Shown: positions 52,912 to 62,677, numbered from the stretch's first letter. The stretch: DNA of 64,000 nt from Arthrobacter gandavensis (GCF_015355785.1 NZ_JADKYW010000006.1:663875-727874), one strand, 5' to 3'. Notes: generated from the sequence alone by a model not told the origin. Translations and numbers: made by a program.

Positions 52912-55473
52912 TTGCCAGGTATGAATCTCACCCGCGCTGAAGCGCGTGAACGGGCGGAACTGATCAGTGTCGATTCGTACGACATCAATCTGGACCTGAC
53001 CCGCGGCGACGAAGTCTTCGGCAGCACCACCGTAGTGCGCTTTGCCGCAAAGCCGGGAGCCTCCACCTTCATCGATTCCGTGACAGCCAAGGTGCACCGC
53101 GTCACTCTCAACGGCGTGGGCCTGGACCCCGAGGAAGTCTCCGACGGCGTCCGCATCCAGCTCCCGAACCTGGCCGCCAGCAACGAGCTGGTGGTGGAAG
53201 CGGATGCGCTGTACATGAACACCGGCGAGGGCCTGCACCGGTTCGTAGACCCGGTGGACAACGAGGTTTACCTCTATTCCCAGTTCGAGGTTCCGGATTC
53301 CCGGCGGATGTTCGCCGTCTTCGAGCAGCCGGACCTGAAGGCCGCCTTCCGCTTCACGGTCACCGCTCCGGAGCACTGGGACGTCATCTCCAACTCCCCC
53401 ACGCCCGAACCGGTCCGCGCCAGCGCGGAGGATGCCGAGAAGCCCGCAGCTACCTGGTCCTTCGAACCGACCCCGCGGATCTCTTCTTACATCACCGCCC
53501 TTATCGCCGGCCCCTACCAGTCCGTCCGCTCCGAGCTCACCAGTTCGGACGGCCGAACCATTCCGCTGGGTGTTTTTGCCCGCAAGTCCCTCATGGAGTA
53601 TCTGGACGCGGAGAATATCTTCGAACTCACCCGCCAGGGCTTCGAGTTCTATGAAGCCCAGTTCGGCACGCCGTACCCGTTCGAAAAGTACGACCAGCTC
53701 TTCGTGCCCGAGTTCAATGCCGGCGCCATGGAGAACGCCGGCGCCGTGACGTTCCTGGAAAGCTACGTTTTCCGCGGCCGCGTCCCGGATGCCACCGTTG
53801 AACGCCGGGCCATCACCGTCCTGCACGAACTGGCCCACATGTGGTTCGGGGACCTGGTCACCATGCGCTGGTGGAACGACCTCTGGCTGAATGAATCCTT
53901 CGCCGAGTTCATGTCTGCCCTTGCAGCCGCCGAAGCCACCGAGTTCAAGCAGGCCTGGACCACGTTCGCATCCATGGAGAAGGCCTGGGCCTACCGCCAG
54001 GACCAGCTCCCAACCACCCATCCGATCGTCGCCGAAATCCGGGACCTGGAAGATGTCCAGGTCAACTTCGACGGCATCACCTATGCCAAGGGCGCATCGG
54101 TGCTGAAGCAGCTGGTGGCATGGGTTGGCCAGGACAAGTTCATGCACGGCGTCCGGGAGTACTTCGGCAAGCACTCCTGGGGCAACACCGAGCTCTCCGA
54201 CCTCCTTTCCGAGCTGGAAGCCGCCAGCGGCCGCGACCTTGGCCAGTGGTCTGCACAGTGGCTGGAGACAGCCGGTGTCAACACGCTGCGTCCAGTCATC
54301 GAGACGGACGACGACGGCGCCGTCACCTCGTTCGCCGTCGCGCAGTCAGCGGTGGCCGAGTACCCGACGCTGCGCCCGCACCGGCTCGCCGTCGGTTTCT
54401 ACAACACCGGTGAAGACGGGAAGCTTCGGCGCACGCACCGGGTGGAACTGGACGTTGACGGTGAGCTGACGCCGGTTCCCGAGCTGGAAGGCCAGAAACG
54501 GCCGGAGCTGATCCTGCTCAACGACGACGACCTTGCGTACGCCAAGATCCGCCTCGATGACGTTTCCTGGCGCCTGGCCACCCGGCGCCTGCGGGACATC
54601 GCCGATTCGCTGCCGCGCACCCTCGTCTGGGCTTCGGCTTGGGACGCTACCCGCGACGGTGAGATTCCGGCACGCAACTACGTTGAACTGGTGCTGCAGA
54701 ACATTGCCTCGGAATCGGATTCCTCCGTGGTGCAGGTCCTGCTTCGCCAGCTGGCGACGACGCTGACCTTCTACGTCGCACCGCAGGACCGTGAGCCCAT
54801 GACCGCTGCTGCTGCTGACAGCCTCTGGGACCTGGCCCGGGCCGCCGCTCCGGGCTCCGATTCCCAGCTGCAGTTCGTCAAGGCATTTGCCGCGCACGCC
54901 CAGACACCCGGGCAACTGGACGCAGTGGCTGCGCTGCTCTCGGCTGACCTGGTCCTGGAAGACCTGGAAGTCGGCTCCGACCTGCGCTGGGAGCTCCTCA
55001 CCGCGCTCGTAGCCGGTGGACGGATGGGCGAGGCAGAGATCGCCGCCGAACTGGACCGCGACGCAACGGCCACCGGCCAGCTCGCAGCCGCCGGCGCACG
55101 GGCTGCCCTTCCGACGGCCGATGCCAAGGCCGCGGCATGGGACGCAATCGTGGTGCGTTCGGACCTGCCCAACGCCGCACAGCGTGCAGCAATCGGCGGA
55201 TTCAGCCGGGTCCACGACACGACGCTTCTCGAGCCGTATTCTCAGCGTTACTTCGATTCGCTGCGTGACGTGTGGGCATCGCGAACCCACGAAATCGCAC
55301 AGCAGATCGTCGTCGGTCTCTATCCGGCGCGGCTCACCACCCAGGAGACCGTCGACCGCACCGATGCTTTCCTGGATTCGCTCGGAGATGAAGCACCGGC
55401 ACTGCGCCGGCTGCTGCTGGAAAACCGCGACGGCGTCGTCCGGGCCCTGAAGGCCCAGGCGGCGGACCGCTAG
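52912..55473 (+). CDS. pepN: Aminopeptidase N (M1 family)
   Basis: A cytoplasmic zinc aminopeptidase of 853 residues. GAMENAGAVTF is the exopeptidase motif that binds the substrate N-terminus, and HELAHMWFGDLVTMRWWNDLWLNES supplies the HExxH-x18-E zinc ligands (given here in part). The C-terminal ERAP1-like helical domain follows (about 520-853). TTG at 52912 (LPGMNLTRAEAR) has AAGG eight bases upstream; ATG at 52921 is the alternative. Confidence 0.95.
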   Translation: MPGMNLTRAEARERAELISVDSYDINLDLTRGDEVFGSTTVVRFAAKPGASTFIDSVTAKVHRVTLNGVGLDPEEVSDGVRIQLPNLAASNELVVEADALYMNTGEGLHRFVDPVDNEVYLYSQFEVPDSRRMFAVFEQPDLKAAFRFTVTAPEHWDVISNSPTPEPVRASAEDAEKPAATWSFEPTPRISSYITALIAGPYQSVRSELTSSDGRTIPLGVFARKSLMEYLDAENIFELTRQGFEFYEAQFGTPYPFEKYDQLFVPEFNAGAMENAGAVTFLESYVFRGRVPDATVERRAITVLHELAHMWFGDLVTMRWWNDLWLNESFAEFMSALAAAEATEFKQAWTTFASMEKAWAYRQDQLPTTHPIVAEIRDLEDVQVNFDGITYAKGASVLKQLVAWVGQDKFMHGVREYFGKHSWGNTELSDLLSELEAASGRDLGQWSAQWLETAGVNTLRPVIETDDDGAVTSFAVAQSAVAEYPTLRPHRLAVGFYNTGEDGKLRRTHRVELDVDGELTPVPELEGQKRPELILLNDDDLAYAKIRLDDVSWRLATRRLRDIADSLPRTLVWASAWDATRDGEIPARNYVELVLQNIASESDSSVVQVLLRQLATTLTFYVAPQDREPMTAAAADSLWDLARAAAPGSDSQLQFVKAFAAHAQTPGQLDAVAALLSADLVLEDLEVGSDLRWELLTALVAGGRMGEAEIAAELDRDATATGQLAAAGARAALPTADAKAAAWDAIVVRSDLPNAAQRAAIGGFSRVHDTTLLEPYSQRYFDSLRDVWASRTHEIAQQIVVGLYPARLTTQETVDRTDAFLDSLGDEAPALRRLLLENRDGVVRALKAQAADR

Positions 55474-55500
55474 GCGGTTCGTTCTCTGCATTCCGCGTTT

Positions 55501-55547
55501 CCGTGCCGTACCCCGGGCCCAGCTGCTGGGGTCGGGGTCCGGCACGG
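55501..55547 (+). terminator. Imperfect GC-rich hairpin after pepN
   Basis: CCGTGCCG pairs with CGGCACGG and a mismatched C-rich/G-rich inner stem continues. It lies in the 86-bp gap before the OsmC gene and may be a terminator or 3' stabiliser. Confidence 0.5.
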
Positions 55548-55559
55548 TAGCTTAAAGCT

Positions 55560-56027
55560 GTGAACCTCTCAGAACACCGCTACGGCGTATCCCTGGAATG
55601 GACCGGCAACCGGGGTACCGGCACGCAGACCTACCGCGGTTACGGCCGCGACCACGTGCTCCGCGCACCGGGCCTGCCGGACCTGCCCGGAACAGCGGAT
55701 CCGACCTTCCACGGCGACCGTGACCGCTGGAACCCGGAGCAGCTCCTGCTCTCCGCACTCGCCCAGTGCCACATGCTTTCCTACCTCCACGTGGCGGTGA
55801 AGAACGGGATCAGCGTCGTGTCCTACTCGGACGACGCCGAGGGGACGCTGCGCCTGAACCGGGACGGCAGCGGCGAGTTTACTTCCGTGCTGCTGCGTCC
55901 CGCAGTCCGTATCTCCGAGGGCTCGCCGGAGCTTGCCACTGCTCTGCATGAGGAAGCACACCGGCTGTGCTTCATTGCCCGCAGCGTGAACTTTCCGGTG
56001 GAACACCTGGCCCGCACGATCTCCTGA
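55560..56027 (+). CDS. OsmC-family protein
   Basis: A 155-residue OsmC/Ohr-fold protein. WNPEQLLLSALAQCHMLSYLHVA contains the first catalytic-type Cys, and HRLCFIARSVNFPVEH the second. These suggest thiol peroxidase activity on organic hydroperoxides. GTG at 55560. It precedes the MscS gene by about 90 nt in the same direction. Confidence 0.87.
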   Translation: MNLSEHRYGVSLEWTGNRGTGTQTYRGYGRDHVLRAPGLPDLPGTADPTFHGDRDRWNPEQLLLSALAQCHMLSYLHVAVKNGISVVSYSDDAEGTLRLNRDGSGEFTSVLLRPAVRISEGSPELATALHEEAHRLCFIARSVNFPVEHLARTIS

Positions 56028-56117
56028 CGGCCACCGCCGGCAGCCATTCGGCGCGCGGTCCGGCAGTAGGCTATAGACAGGACACCTCCCCCACAAACCA
56101 AAGGACATCCAGCACCC

Positions 56118-56780
56118 GTGCAGCTATCGGCAACGACTGACACCCCACGCATTGAAGTGAGCGAGTTCGACTTTAGCGGACTCCTCGAAGGCGGGATCAT
56201 CATCCTGGCCGCCATGATTCTGTGGCTGGTGGCCCGCTTCCTGATTTCGAAAGTAGTAGCCCGCGCCCAGAAAGGCTCCACCCTTCTGCGGTCCCAGCGC
56301 CTGCGCTGGGCACAGCCGGTGATGCGCAACCTTGACAACAAGAGGCGCGCACAGCGTGCGGACACCATTGGTGCCCTGCTGCGCAGCTCTGTGAGCGTGG
56401 CGATCTGGACGGTTGCGTCCATCATGGTGCTGGGCGCCATTGGCATCAACATTGCACCGCTGATCGCCAGCGTCGGCATCGTGGGCATCGCCCTGGGCTT
56501 CGGCGCCCGCGAAGTTATCCGTGATGCCCTGGCCGGTTTCTTCATCAGCATCGAAGACCAGTACGGCATCGGTGACGTGATTGAGGTGGGGGCCATAACC
56601 GGCACCGTCCAGTCCGTCGGAATTCGCATTACCCGCCTTGTCGATGAACGCGGGGTGATCTGGTACATCCGCAACGGTGAACTGGCCATGATCGGCAACC
56701 GGTCCCAGGGCACCTACGTCCCCCCGCTGGAACCCGCCGCAGCCACCTCACAGGCAGCACAGGAAGAAGACAGCAAATGA
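56118..56780 (+). CDS. Small MscS-like mechanosensitive channel
   Basis: A 220-residue MscS-family membrane protein with about three hydrophobic segments. The pore-lining and beta-domain signature is [21 protein letters not shown] followed by [18 protein letters not shown] and [28 protein letters not shown]. The C-terminus is short, without the large cytoplasmic cage portion of E. coli MscS. The start codon at 56118 is GTG. Its stop overlaps the hemoglobin ATG (ATGA), so they are coupled. Confidence 0.88.
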   Translation: MQLSATTDTPRIEVSEFDFSGLLEGGIIILAAMILWLVARFLISKVVARAQKGSTLLRSQRLRWAQPVMRNLDNKRRAQRADTIGALLRSSVSVAIWTVASIMVLGAIGINIAPLIASVGIVGIALGFGAREVIRDALAGFFISIEDQYGIGDVIEVGAITGTVQSVGIRITRLVDERGVIWYIRNGELAMIGNRSQGTYVPPLEPAAATSQAAQEEDSK

Positions 56781-57223
56781 CCGAGCCGTCCCGTCCCGGG
56801 CCGTCACTGCCGCTGACGGCGGCCGCCCCCGGAACCGGTTTCAGCACCCCCGCCTACAACTTCTTCGAGGCTGTGGGCGGCCATGACACATTCGCAAAGC
56901 TCGTCGATGTGTTCTACGACGGCGTCGCTGAGGACCCGCTGATGCGGCCAATGTATCCGGAAGAAGACCTTGGGCCGGCCAAGGAACGCCTGCTGATGTT
57001 CCTTGAGCAGTACTGGGGCGGACCCAAAACATATGGGGAACTGCGCGGCCACCCGCGCCTGCGCATGCGCCACATGCCCTTCGAGGTCACCCCGGCAGCG
57101 AGGGACGCATGGCTGCGCCACATGCGCGGCGCCGTCGACGCCCTCTCACTTGCACCGCTGCATGAGGCAACGCTCTGGGACTACCTTGAGCGCGCCGCGC
57201 ACTCGATGGTCAACTCGGCCTAG
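56777..57223 (+). CDS. Group II truncated hemoglobin (TrHbO-like)
   Basis: A 148-residue heme protein. After a 25-residue disordered extension the globin fold shows [28 protein letters not shown] (B-helix Tyr in VFYDG), the proximal His in [12 protein letters not shown], and a Trp in RDAWLRHM (G8 position). These features mark group II. Such proteins bind oxygen and react with peroxide or nitric oxide. It is translationally coupled to the MscS-like channel. Confidence 0.92.
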   Translation: MTEPSRPGPSLPLTAAAPGTGFSTPAYNFFEAVGGHDTFAKLVDVFYDGVAEDPLMRPMYPEEDLGPAKERLLMFLEQYWGGPKTYGELRGHPRLRMRHMPFEVTPAARDAWLRHMRGAVDALSLAPLHEATLWDYLERAAHSMVNSA

Positions 57224-57882
57224 AACAGGACCGACGGCGGACGCACCAGCACGTGTCCCGTGCTGGTGCTTAGCCGCTGCCAACGCCCGTTGCTGAACAG
57301 CGTGGCCGTACCCGTGCTCGGCAGGAACCCAAGGGTCAGGGCCGCGAACGCGGCGCCGGAAGGAAGCTGGGCGTTCAGTCCGGCGACCGGGTCGCTCCAG
57401 ATGGGCACCCGAACGTTGCTGATCATGGCAGCCCCGGGGTTTTCCGGAATCCGTGCCGCCACCTCCCTAATGCCGCGGTGCGCCGCCTGCGCCAGCAGCG
57501 TCACGTCCATGTCTTCCCCTCGTTGCCATCCGGCACGGGGAGCACTGATCCCGGCCCAGTTTTCGGAGACTGTCATGGGCGGGACCGAAAGTTCCGTGCC
57601 GCCGTCGTCCAGACGGGCCAGCCGGTCCGCAACCGCCGAGAGCTGGACAGTGGTATCCAGCTCTGCCGGTACCGCCAGCGGCATGGCGCGCATGCCGATC
57701 ACCGTTGGCATGGCTTCCCCCAGTACCCGGGGACGCAGCACACAGACGTACGCGGCCAGTACCCCGCCCACCGCCTGCAGCCGGACGGCGCCGTCATCAG
57801 CGCTGCGGGCCCGGGAAACGAAGTTGCGAAGGTCTGCGGTTACCTGGTGATCAGCGAGTACAAGGCTCGATGACTGGGTCAT
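57220..57882 (-). CDS. Conserved protein of unknown function
   Basis: A 220-residue protein I do not recognise. It has no signal peptide and no clear membrane helix; it is mildly hydrophobic with Ala/Val-rich strands ([38 protein letters not shown]). The start overlaps the thioesterase stop upstream (57879-57882, ATGA), so the two are coupled and may work together. It is convergent with the hemoglobin gene, overlapping its stop codon by four bases. Confidence 0.75.
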   Translation of the reverse strand: MTQSSSLVLADHQVTADLRNFVSRARSADDGAVRLQAVGGVLAAYVCVLRPRVLGEAMPTVIGMRAMPLAVPAELDTTVQLSAVADRLARLDDGGTELSVPPMTVSENWAGISAPRAGWQRGEDMDVTLLAQAAHRGIREVAARIPENPGAAMISNVRVPIWSDPVAGLNAQLPSGAAFAALTLGFLPSTGTATLFSNGRWQRLSTSTGHVLVRPPSVLF

Positions 57883-58361
57883 TTGACCGCTCCCGCTGCT
57901 GCCTGCCGGAACGGTACGTCCCCGCCGGCCCAGTCCGCCAGGACCTCCCGCTGCCGCTCCGAAAGCGCTGCCGGGCGTCCGGTATCCCGGCCAACCATAA
58001 CCATGGCCGCTTCGGCAACGGCATAGACCGTACCGCCGTCATCATCGGTGAGCCGGAATCCGTAGGAGAAGCTTGACCTGCCCAGGGCACTGACCCAAAT
58101 CTCCATCCACACCGGGTCCGGACGGTACATCAGCGGGGTCAGGTATTCGATTTCCTGCCGCACCACCAGTGTGGTGCCCGCTTCACGGGTCACCGAACGA
58201 AACGTTTCGGCGCCGCCGGCGCTCCCGGATCCGGGCAGCGGAACCAGCGACAGGCGAACCCGTGCTTCTTCCATGAACTGCACATAGCGGACGTTGTTAA
58301 CGTGGCCGTTTGAGTCCTCATCGCCGAAGCGCAGCTGGATGGGAAAGCGATTGACAGACAT
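57879..58361 (-). CDS. Hotdog-fold acyl-CoA thioesterase (4HBT family)
   Basis: A 160-residue hotdog protein. IQLRFGDEDSNGHVNNVRYVQFMEEARVRL is the 4-hydroxybenzoyl-CoA thioesterase-type active-site region with the catalytic acid in FGDEDSNGHVNN. IEYLTPLMYRPDPVWMEIWVS follows. ATG 58361 is preceded by a G-rich run; a longer frame to 58403 has no signal. Substrate unknown. Confidence 0.88.
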   Translation of the reverse strand: MSVNRFPIQLRFGDEDSNGHVNNVRYVQFMEEARVRLSLVPLPGSGSAGGAETFRSVTREAGTTLVVRQEIEYLTPLMYRPDPVWMEIWVSALGRSSFSYGFRLTDDDGGTVYAVAEAAMVMVGRDTGRPAALSERQREVLADWAGGDVPFRQAAAGAVK

Positions 58362-58567
58362 GCCCCCATCTTCGCAGGAGAAACACTCCTGAAGCGAAAG
58401 CACCGTGCGCTCCGGGCCGCATGCTGGATGTGACGTTCGTCCGGCGCGGCCCGGGCCGGAGCCGAAATGTTGGGGCTAGCCTGCGGGTACGTCTAACCTC
58501 GGAATTGGCCCGCAGTACACCTGCGCACCGTGCTTGATGCATCCCGCCCGCTAGGAGACAGACCCAC

Positions 58568-59467
58568 ATGGCACCTGCCGAAGACTTTGACCCCACCGCA
58601 GCACTGATCGATCTGCTTGATCTCAGCGACGCCGGAGGGGCTAAAACCGACGAGGATATCTTCGTAGGCAGCTCCCAGCAGGAACCGCGCAAGAGGGTCT
58701 TCGGCGGGCAGGTCCTGGGCCAGTCACTGGTGGCGGCCGCCCGCACCGTCTCCTCCGACCGGCTGATGCACTCGATGCACGGTTACTTCCTGCGCCCGGG
58801 AGACACCGAGCTCCCCATCACCTTCGGCGTGGAGCGACTCCGTGACGGCCGGTCGTTTTCGGCCCGGCGGACACATGCGTACCAGAACGGCGTGCCGATT
58901 CTGTCCCTGATCGCCTCCTTCCAGATTCCCGACGAGGGCGTGGACCATCAGGAGCCGATGCCCGAAGGCATCCCCGAGCCTGAATCGCTGCCGACCACAG
59001 CGGACCTTCTCTCCGGGTTTGACCACCCGGTGGCCAAGGCGTGGTCCTATTACCGGCCGATGGATATCCGCCATGTTTCGCAGCCGGTCTACTTCCGGGC
59101 GGACCCCGATCGGACCGCGCGCAACGCCGTATGGATGAAGACCTTTGGCCCCATGCCGGATGACCAGAACCTTCACCGCGCGGCGCTTGCCTACGCTACC
59201 GATTACACCATCCTGGAACCGGTCCTGCGCCGGCATGGGATCTCCTGGGCCACGCCCGGAATGTCCGTCGCCAGCCTGGACCACGCCATGTGGTGGCACC
59301 GGCCGCTGCGCGTTGACGAGTGGCTGCTTTACGTGCAGGAATCCCCCAGTGCTTCCGGCGCACGCGGACTGTCCTCGGGCCGCATCTTCAACCGCAGCGG
59401 CGAGCTTGTGGCAACTATCGCCCAGGAGGGGATGCTTCGCCTGCCGGACCTTTCTGCAGCCGGATAA
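58568..59467 (+). CDS. tesB: Acyl-CoA thioesterase II (TesB)
   Basis: A double-hotdog thioesterase of 299 residues, the usual TesB length. RVFGGQVLGQSLVAAARTV and MHSMHGYFLRPGDTELPI are N-terminal domain signatures; SLDHAMWWHRPLRVDEWLLYVQESPSA is in the second domain. It hydrolyses medium- to long-chain acyl-CoA. AGGAG lies ten bases before the ATG. It is divergent from the small thioesterase gene. Confidence 0.94.
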   Translation: MAPAEDFDPTAALIDLLDLSDAGGAKTDEDIFVGSSQQEPRKRVFGGQVLGQSLVAAARTVSSDRLMHSMHGYFLRPGDTELPITFGVERLRDGRSFSARRTHAYQNGVPILSLIASFQIPDEGVDHQEPMPEGIPEPESLPTTADLLSGFDHPVAKAWSYYRPMDIRHVSQPVYFRADPDRTARNAVWMKTFGPMPDDQNLHRAALAYATDYTILEPVLRRHGISWATPGMSVASLDHAMWWHRPLRVDEWLLYVQESPSASGARGLSSGRIFNRSGELVATIAQEGMLRLPDLSAAG

Positions 59468-59482
59468 CCTGTCGTTGCCTCA

Positions 59483-59522
59483 ACGAGAAAGCGCCCTGCC
59501 GGACGGCGGGGCGCTTTCTCGT
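59483..59522. terminator. Bidirectional terminator between tesB and ettA
   Basis: A long stem (ACGAGAAAGCGCC with its complement) between two convergent stop codons, with A-rich and T-rich sides inside the stem. Confidence 0.85.
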
Positions 59523-59547
59523 GTAACCAGCGGTCAGGAACCGCAGA

Positions 59548-61230
59548 CTAGTCGCGGGTTAGGCGGCGGTGCGTAACGCGGTGCGGCTTGGCCGCGTCTG
59601 CGCCGAGGCGCTCCACCTTGTTCTGCTCATAGGCTTCGAAGTTGCCTTCGAACCAGTACCAGTTGGACGGGTTCTCGTCGGTCCCTTCCCACGCGAGGAT
59701 ATGCGTGGCGACGCGGTCCAGGAACCAGCGGTCGTGCGAGACCACAACGGCGCAGCCGGGGAATTCAAGCAGCGCGTTCTCAAGGCTGGAAAGTGTTTCG
59801 ACGTCGAGGTCGTTAGTGGGCTCATCGAGCAGCAGCAGGTTTCCGCCCTGCTTCAGGGTCATGGCCAGGTTCAGGCGGTTGCGCTCACCGCCGGAGAGCA
59901 CACCGGCCTTCTTCTGCTGGTCCGGGCCCTTGAAGCCGAAGGCTGAGACGTAGGCGCGGGAAGGCATTTCAACCTGGCCGACCTGGATGAAGTCATGTCC
60001 GTCGGAGACGACTTCCCACAGGGTCTTGTTCGGATCAATGCCGCCGCGGGACTGGTCAACGTAGGAGATCTTGACCGACTCACCGATCTTCAGCTCGCCT
60101 CCGTCCAGCGGTTCGAGCCCGACGATGGTCTTGAACAGGGTCGATTTGCCGACGCCGTTCGGGCCGATGACGCCGACGATGCCGTTGCGGGGAAGCGAGA
60201 AGGACAGTCCGTCGATGAGCTTGCGGTCACCGAATCCCTTTTCAAGGTCCTTTGCTTCAAGGACCAGGGAACCGAGCCGCGGTCCCGGCGGGATCTGGAT
60301 CTCTTCGAAGTCCAGTTTCCGGGTGCGCTCCGCTTCGGCTGCCATTTCCTCGTAGCGGGCCAGGCGGGCCTTGGATTTCGTCTGGCGGCCCTTGGCGTTT
60401 GAACGGACCCAGTCGAGTTCGTCGGCAAGGCGCTTGGCCAGCTTCTGGTCCTTCTTGCCCTGGACCTCGAGGCGGGCGCGTTTCTTCTCGAGGTAGGTCG
60501 AGTAGTTTCCCTCATACGGGTACAGGTGTCCGCGATCCACTTCAGCAATCCACTCGGCCACGTGGTCGAGGAAGTAACGGTCGTGGGTAACGGCCAGCAC
60601 TGCGCCGGGGTAGGAGGAAAGGTGCTGTTCCAGCCAGAGCACGCTTTCGGCATCGAGGTGGTTGGTGGGCTCATCGAGCAGCAGCAGGTCCGGCTTCTGC
60701 AGCAGCAGCTTGCACAGGGCAACCCGGCGGCGCTCACCGCCGGAGAGAACGGTTACGTCAGCGTCCGGCGGCGGGCAGCGCAGCGCGTCCATCGCCTGTT
60801 CGAGCTGGGAATCGATGTCCCAGGCGTCGGCTGCGTCGATCGCTTCCTGCAGCTTGCCCATCTCTTCGAGCAGCGCGTCGAAGTCCGCGTCCGGCTGAGC
60901 CATCTCCTCGGAAATCTCGTTGAAACGCTGGATCTTCCCGTAGATCTCGCCGACGCCTTCCTGGACGTTGCCCAGGACGGTCTTCTCTTCGTTCAGGGGC
61001 GGCTCCTGCAGGAGGATGCCGACGGTGTATCCGGGGCTGAGCCTGGCTTCGCCGTTGGACGGGGTATCCAGTCCGGCCATGATCTTCAGGATGGTGGACT
61101 TACCCGCACCGTTTGGCCCCACCACGCCGATCTTGGCGCCGGGGTAGAAGGACATACTTACGTCGTCGAGGATAACCTTGTCGCCAACGGCCTTTCGGGC
61201 CTTGGTCATTGTGTAGATAAATTCCGCCAT
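59548..61230 (-). CDS. ettA: Energy-dependent translational throttle protein EttA (ABC-F ATPase)
   Basis: An ABC-F protein of 560 residues that binds the ribosomal E site and gates translation by energy state. Two ATPase domains are complete: GVVGPNGAGKSTILKIMAG and LSGGERRRVAL with LLLLDEPTNHLD; then GVIGPNGVGKSTLFKTIVG and LSGGERNRLNL with LLLLDEPTNDLD. The linker region (KKRARLEVQGKKDQKLAKR) is the P-site tRNA interaction motif. No membrane domain. The length is close to E. coli EttA (555). Confidence 0.95.
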   Translation of the reverse strand: MAEFIYTMTKARKAVGDKVILDDVSMSFYPGAKIGVVGPNGAGKSTILKIMAGLDTPSNGEARLSPGYTVGILLQEPPLNEEKTVLGNVQEGVGEIYGKIQRFNEISEEMAQPDADFDALLEEMGKLQEAIDAADAWDIDSQLEQAMDALRCPPPDADVTVLSGGERRRVALCKLLLQKPDLLLLDEPTNHLDAESVLWLEQHLSSYPGAVLAVTHDRYFLDHVAEWIAEVDRGHLYPYEGNYSTYLEKKRARLEVQGKKDQKLAKRLADELDWVRSNAKGRQTKSKARLARYEEMAAEAERTRKLDFEEIQIPPGPRLGSLVLEAKDLEKGFGDRKLIDGLSFSLPRNGIVGVIGPNGVGKSTLFKTIVGLEPLDGGELKIGESVKISYVDQSRGGIDPNKTLWEVVSDGHDFIQVGQVEMPSRAYVSAFGFKGPDQQKKAGVLSGGERNRLNLAMTLKQGGNLLLLDEPTNDLDVETLSSLENALLEFPGCAVVVSHDRWFLDRVATHILAWEGTDENPSNWYWFEGNFEAYEQNKVERLGADAAKPHRVTHRRLTRD

Positions 61231-61332
61231 GTTCTCAGGCTAGTGCGTAGACGCCACTATGTGCCATTTTGAGCGGCGCCGGTCAGCGAGCGGATCGAGC
61301 CAGTCCTGGCCCGGAACGGAATCGGCGGCGTC

Positions 61333-61794
61333 CTAGCGGTCGTCGCCGAGCAGGCACTGGCCGCTGGCGAGTGCAGGCGCTGTGGTCATGGTGAGTGTCC
61401 CGCGTCTAATCTCCCCGATCAGGCACTCCGTGCCATCGGGCGCAGCCGAGACGATGGCGTCCACGGCCAAACCGGTTGGCGTGCCGTCCTGCGACACCTC
61501 CACTTCCTCGGCACTGAATCCGGCGCTGACCCAGGCTGAGCGCACGGCGTCACGGGACGGTTCGGGACTCTCCGCGACCAGTTCGGTCAATGCCGTCCCG
61601 GCCGCCTGGAACCGGTCCGGCAGCGGCGTGCCGTCCGATACCGCACCTGCCCCGGCGCCGGCGGAGGCATCCGTCGGCAAGGCTTGGCTGCTGTCCGCAC
61701 CGGCACAGCCGGACAGGGCCGCCGCGAGCGCCACCGCTGCGGCCACCCCGGCCCACCGGCACCGTTGTACGCTCGACCCCGCCGTTGCCATCAT
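61333..61794 (-). CDS. Putative lipoprotein (DUF6993-like)
   Basis: A 153-residue exported lipoprotein. The signal peptide ends in the lipobox LSGC (AAALSGCAGADSS). The mature part has an Ala/Gly/Ser linker and a domain with FSAEEVEVSQDGTPTGLAVDAIV, ECLIGEIRRG and SGQCLLGDDR; the two cysteines may form a disulfide. It resembles the DUF6993 family of actinobacterial lipoproteins, function unknown. It is 23 nt downstream of the SSB-like gene. Confidence 0.75.
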   Translation of the reverse strand: MMATAGSSVQRCRWAGVAAAVALAAALSGCAGADSSQALPTDASAGAGAGAVSDGTPLPDRFQAAGTALTELVAESPEPSRDAVRSAWVSAGFSAEEVEVSQDGTPTGLAVDAIVSAAPDGTECLIGEIRRGTLTMTTAPALASGQCLLGDDR

Positions 61795-61817
61795 GCTGAC
61801 ATTGTGCCATGCAGGGG

Positions 61818-62384
61818 TCAGTATGCCGCCGGCTCCGGTTCGACCGTCCGGGCTTCGTCCAGCTCCTCGCTGAGGCCTGCCACCGGGCTGCCTGTAAATC
61901 CATTCTCCGCACTGAGGAGTTCACCGGTCGACGGATCGACATCCCCCTCGAACGCGCCGTCGCTTCCCTCTGCGGATTCAGCAGCCACGGATCCGTCACC
62001 GACGCCGTGCAGCGGGGCCCTCTCCGCACTGTTTCGCCGGAAGTTGGCGGTTCCCCACATGAGGTCATGGCCAACTGAATCGGCGTCGATGTCTACTGTG
62101 GTCCCGCTGCGTCCGGCGTCCGTGGCCCACTGTCGTAGCCGGAGCCTTCCCGTGACGATGACGCGGTCGCCTTTGTGGATACTCACCCCGGCATTGGTAG
62201 CCAGCTGCCGGAACATGGACACCGAATACCAGTTGGTGTGGCCGTCCTGCCACAGGCCTGCTTCCCTGTCGAAGCGGCGTTCAGTAGTGCACATCCGAAA
62301 ACCGGCAATCGCCAGCCCGCTGTCCGCCGTGGTGGTTCGGACCTCCGTTGCCACGAAGCCCCGGAGGGTGATGTTGTCCGTCAT
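61818..62384 (-). CDS. Single-stranded DNA-binding protein-like (SSB paralogue)
   Basis: A 188-residue OB-fold protein. MTDNITLRGFVATEVRTTTADSGLAIAGFRM, TNWYSVSMFRQLATNAGVSIHKGDRVIVTGRL are typical SSB segments. The C-terminal tail is acidic but ends EPEPAAY and lacks the DDDIPF-type tip that recruits partners. It may therefore be a secondary SSB (SsbB-like) rather than the essential one. It is not next to rpsF/rplI, where the main ssb usually lies. Confidence 0.83.
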   Translation of the reverse strand: MTDNITLRGFVATEVRTTTADSGLAIAGFRMCTTERRFDREAGLWQDGHTNWYSVSMFRQLATNAGVSIHKGDRVIVTGRLRLRQWATDAGRSGTTVDIDADSVGHDLMWGTANFRRNSAERAPLHGVGDGSVAAESAEGSDGAFEGDVDPSTGELLSAENGFTGSPVAGLSEELDEARTVEPEPAAY

Positions 62385-62560
62385 CGCTCTGCCCTTCTGC
62401 TGCCGTTCGGTGCCGGCGGTTGACCGGTTTCACTACTCTGGGCGCACGGGGCAGGAGCCGGTCTGAACCCGGCTGGAACCGTGGACACGGAGGACGCGAA
62501 TCCTGAATCGGGCGGTGGTGTGGAGGAAGAGACGCGCCGCTGGCGGCGGGTCAGAGAAAG

Positions 62561-62597
62561 CTGAAGCCTCCAGGCAATGACGTCCTGGAGGCTTCAG
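62561..62597 (-). terminator. Terminator of tRNA-Arg
   Basis: Perfect 14-bp arms (62561-62574, 62584-62597) with a nine-base loop, eight nt after the tRNA end and followed on the minus strand by CTTTCTCT. The rest of 62385-62600 holds no gene that I can support. Confidence 0.8.
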
Positions 62598-62604
62598 CGG
62601 TTGG

Positions 62605-62677
62605 TGCCCCCGGCGCGACTCGAACGCGCAACCTACGGATTAGAAGGCCGTTGCTCTATCCATTGAGCTACGGGGGC
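62605..62677 (-). tRNA. tRNA-Arg (anticodon TCT)
   Basis: A 73-nt cloverleaf: acceptor GCCCCCG/CGGGGGC with A discriminator, anticodon loop CTTCTAA (anticodon TCT), T-loop GTTCGAGTC. CCA is encoded (62602-62604). Confidence 0.95.
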
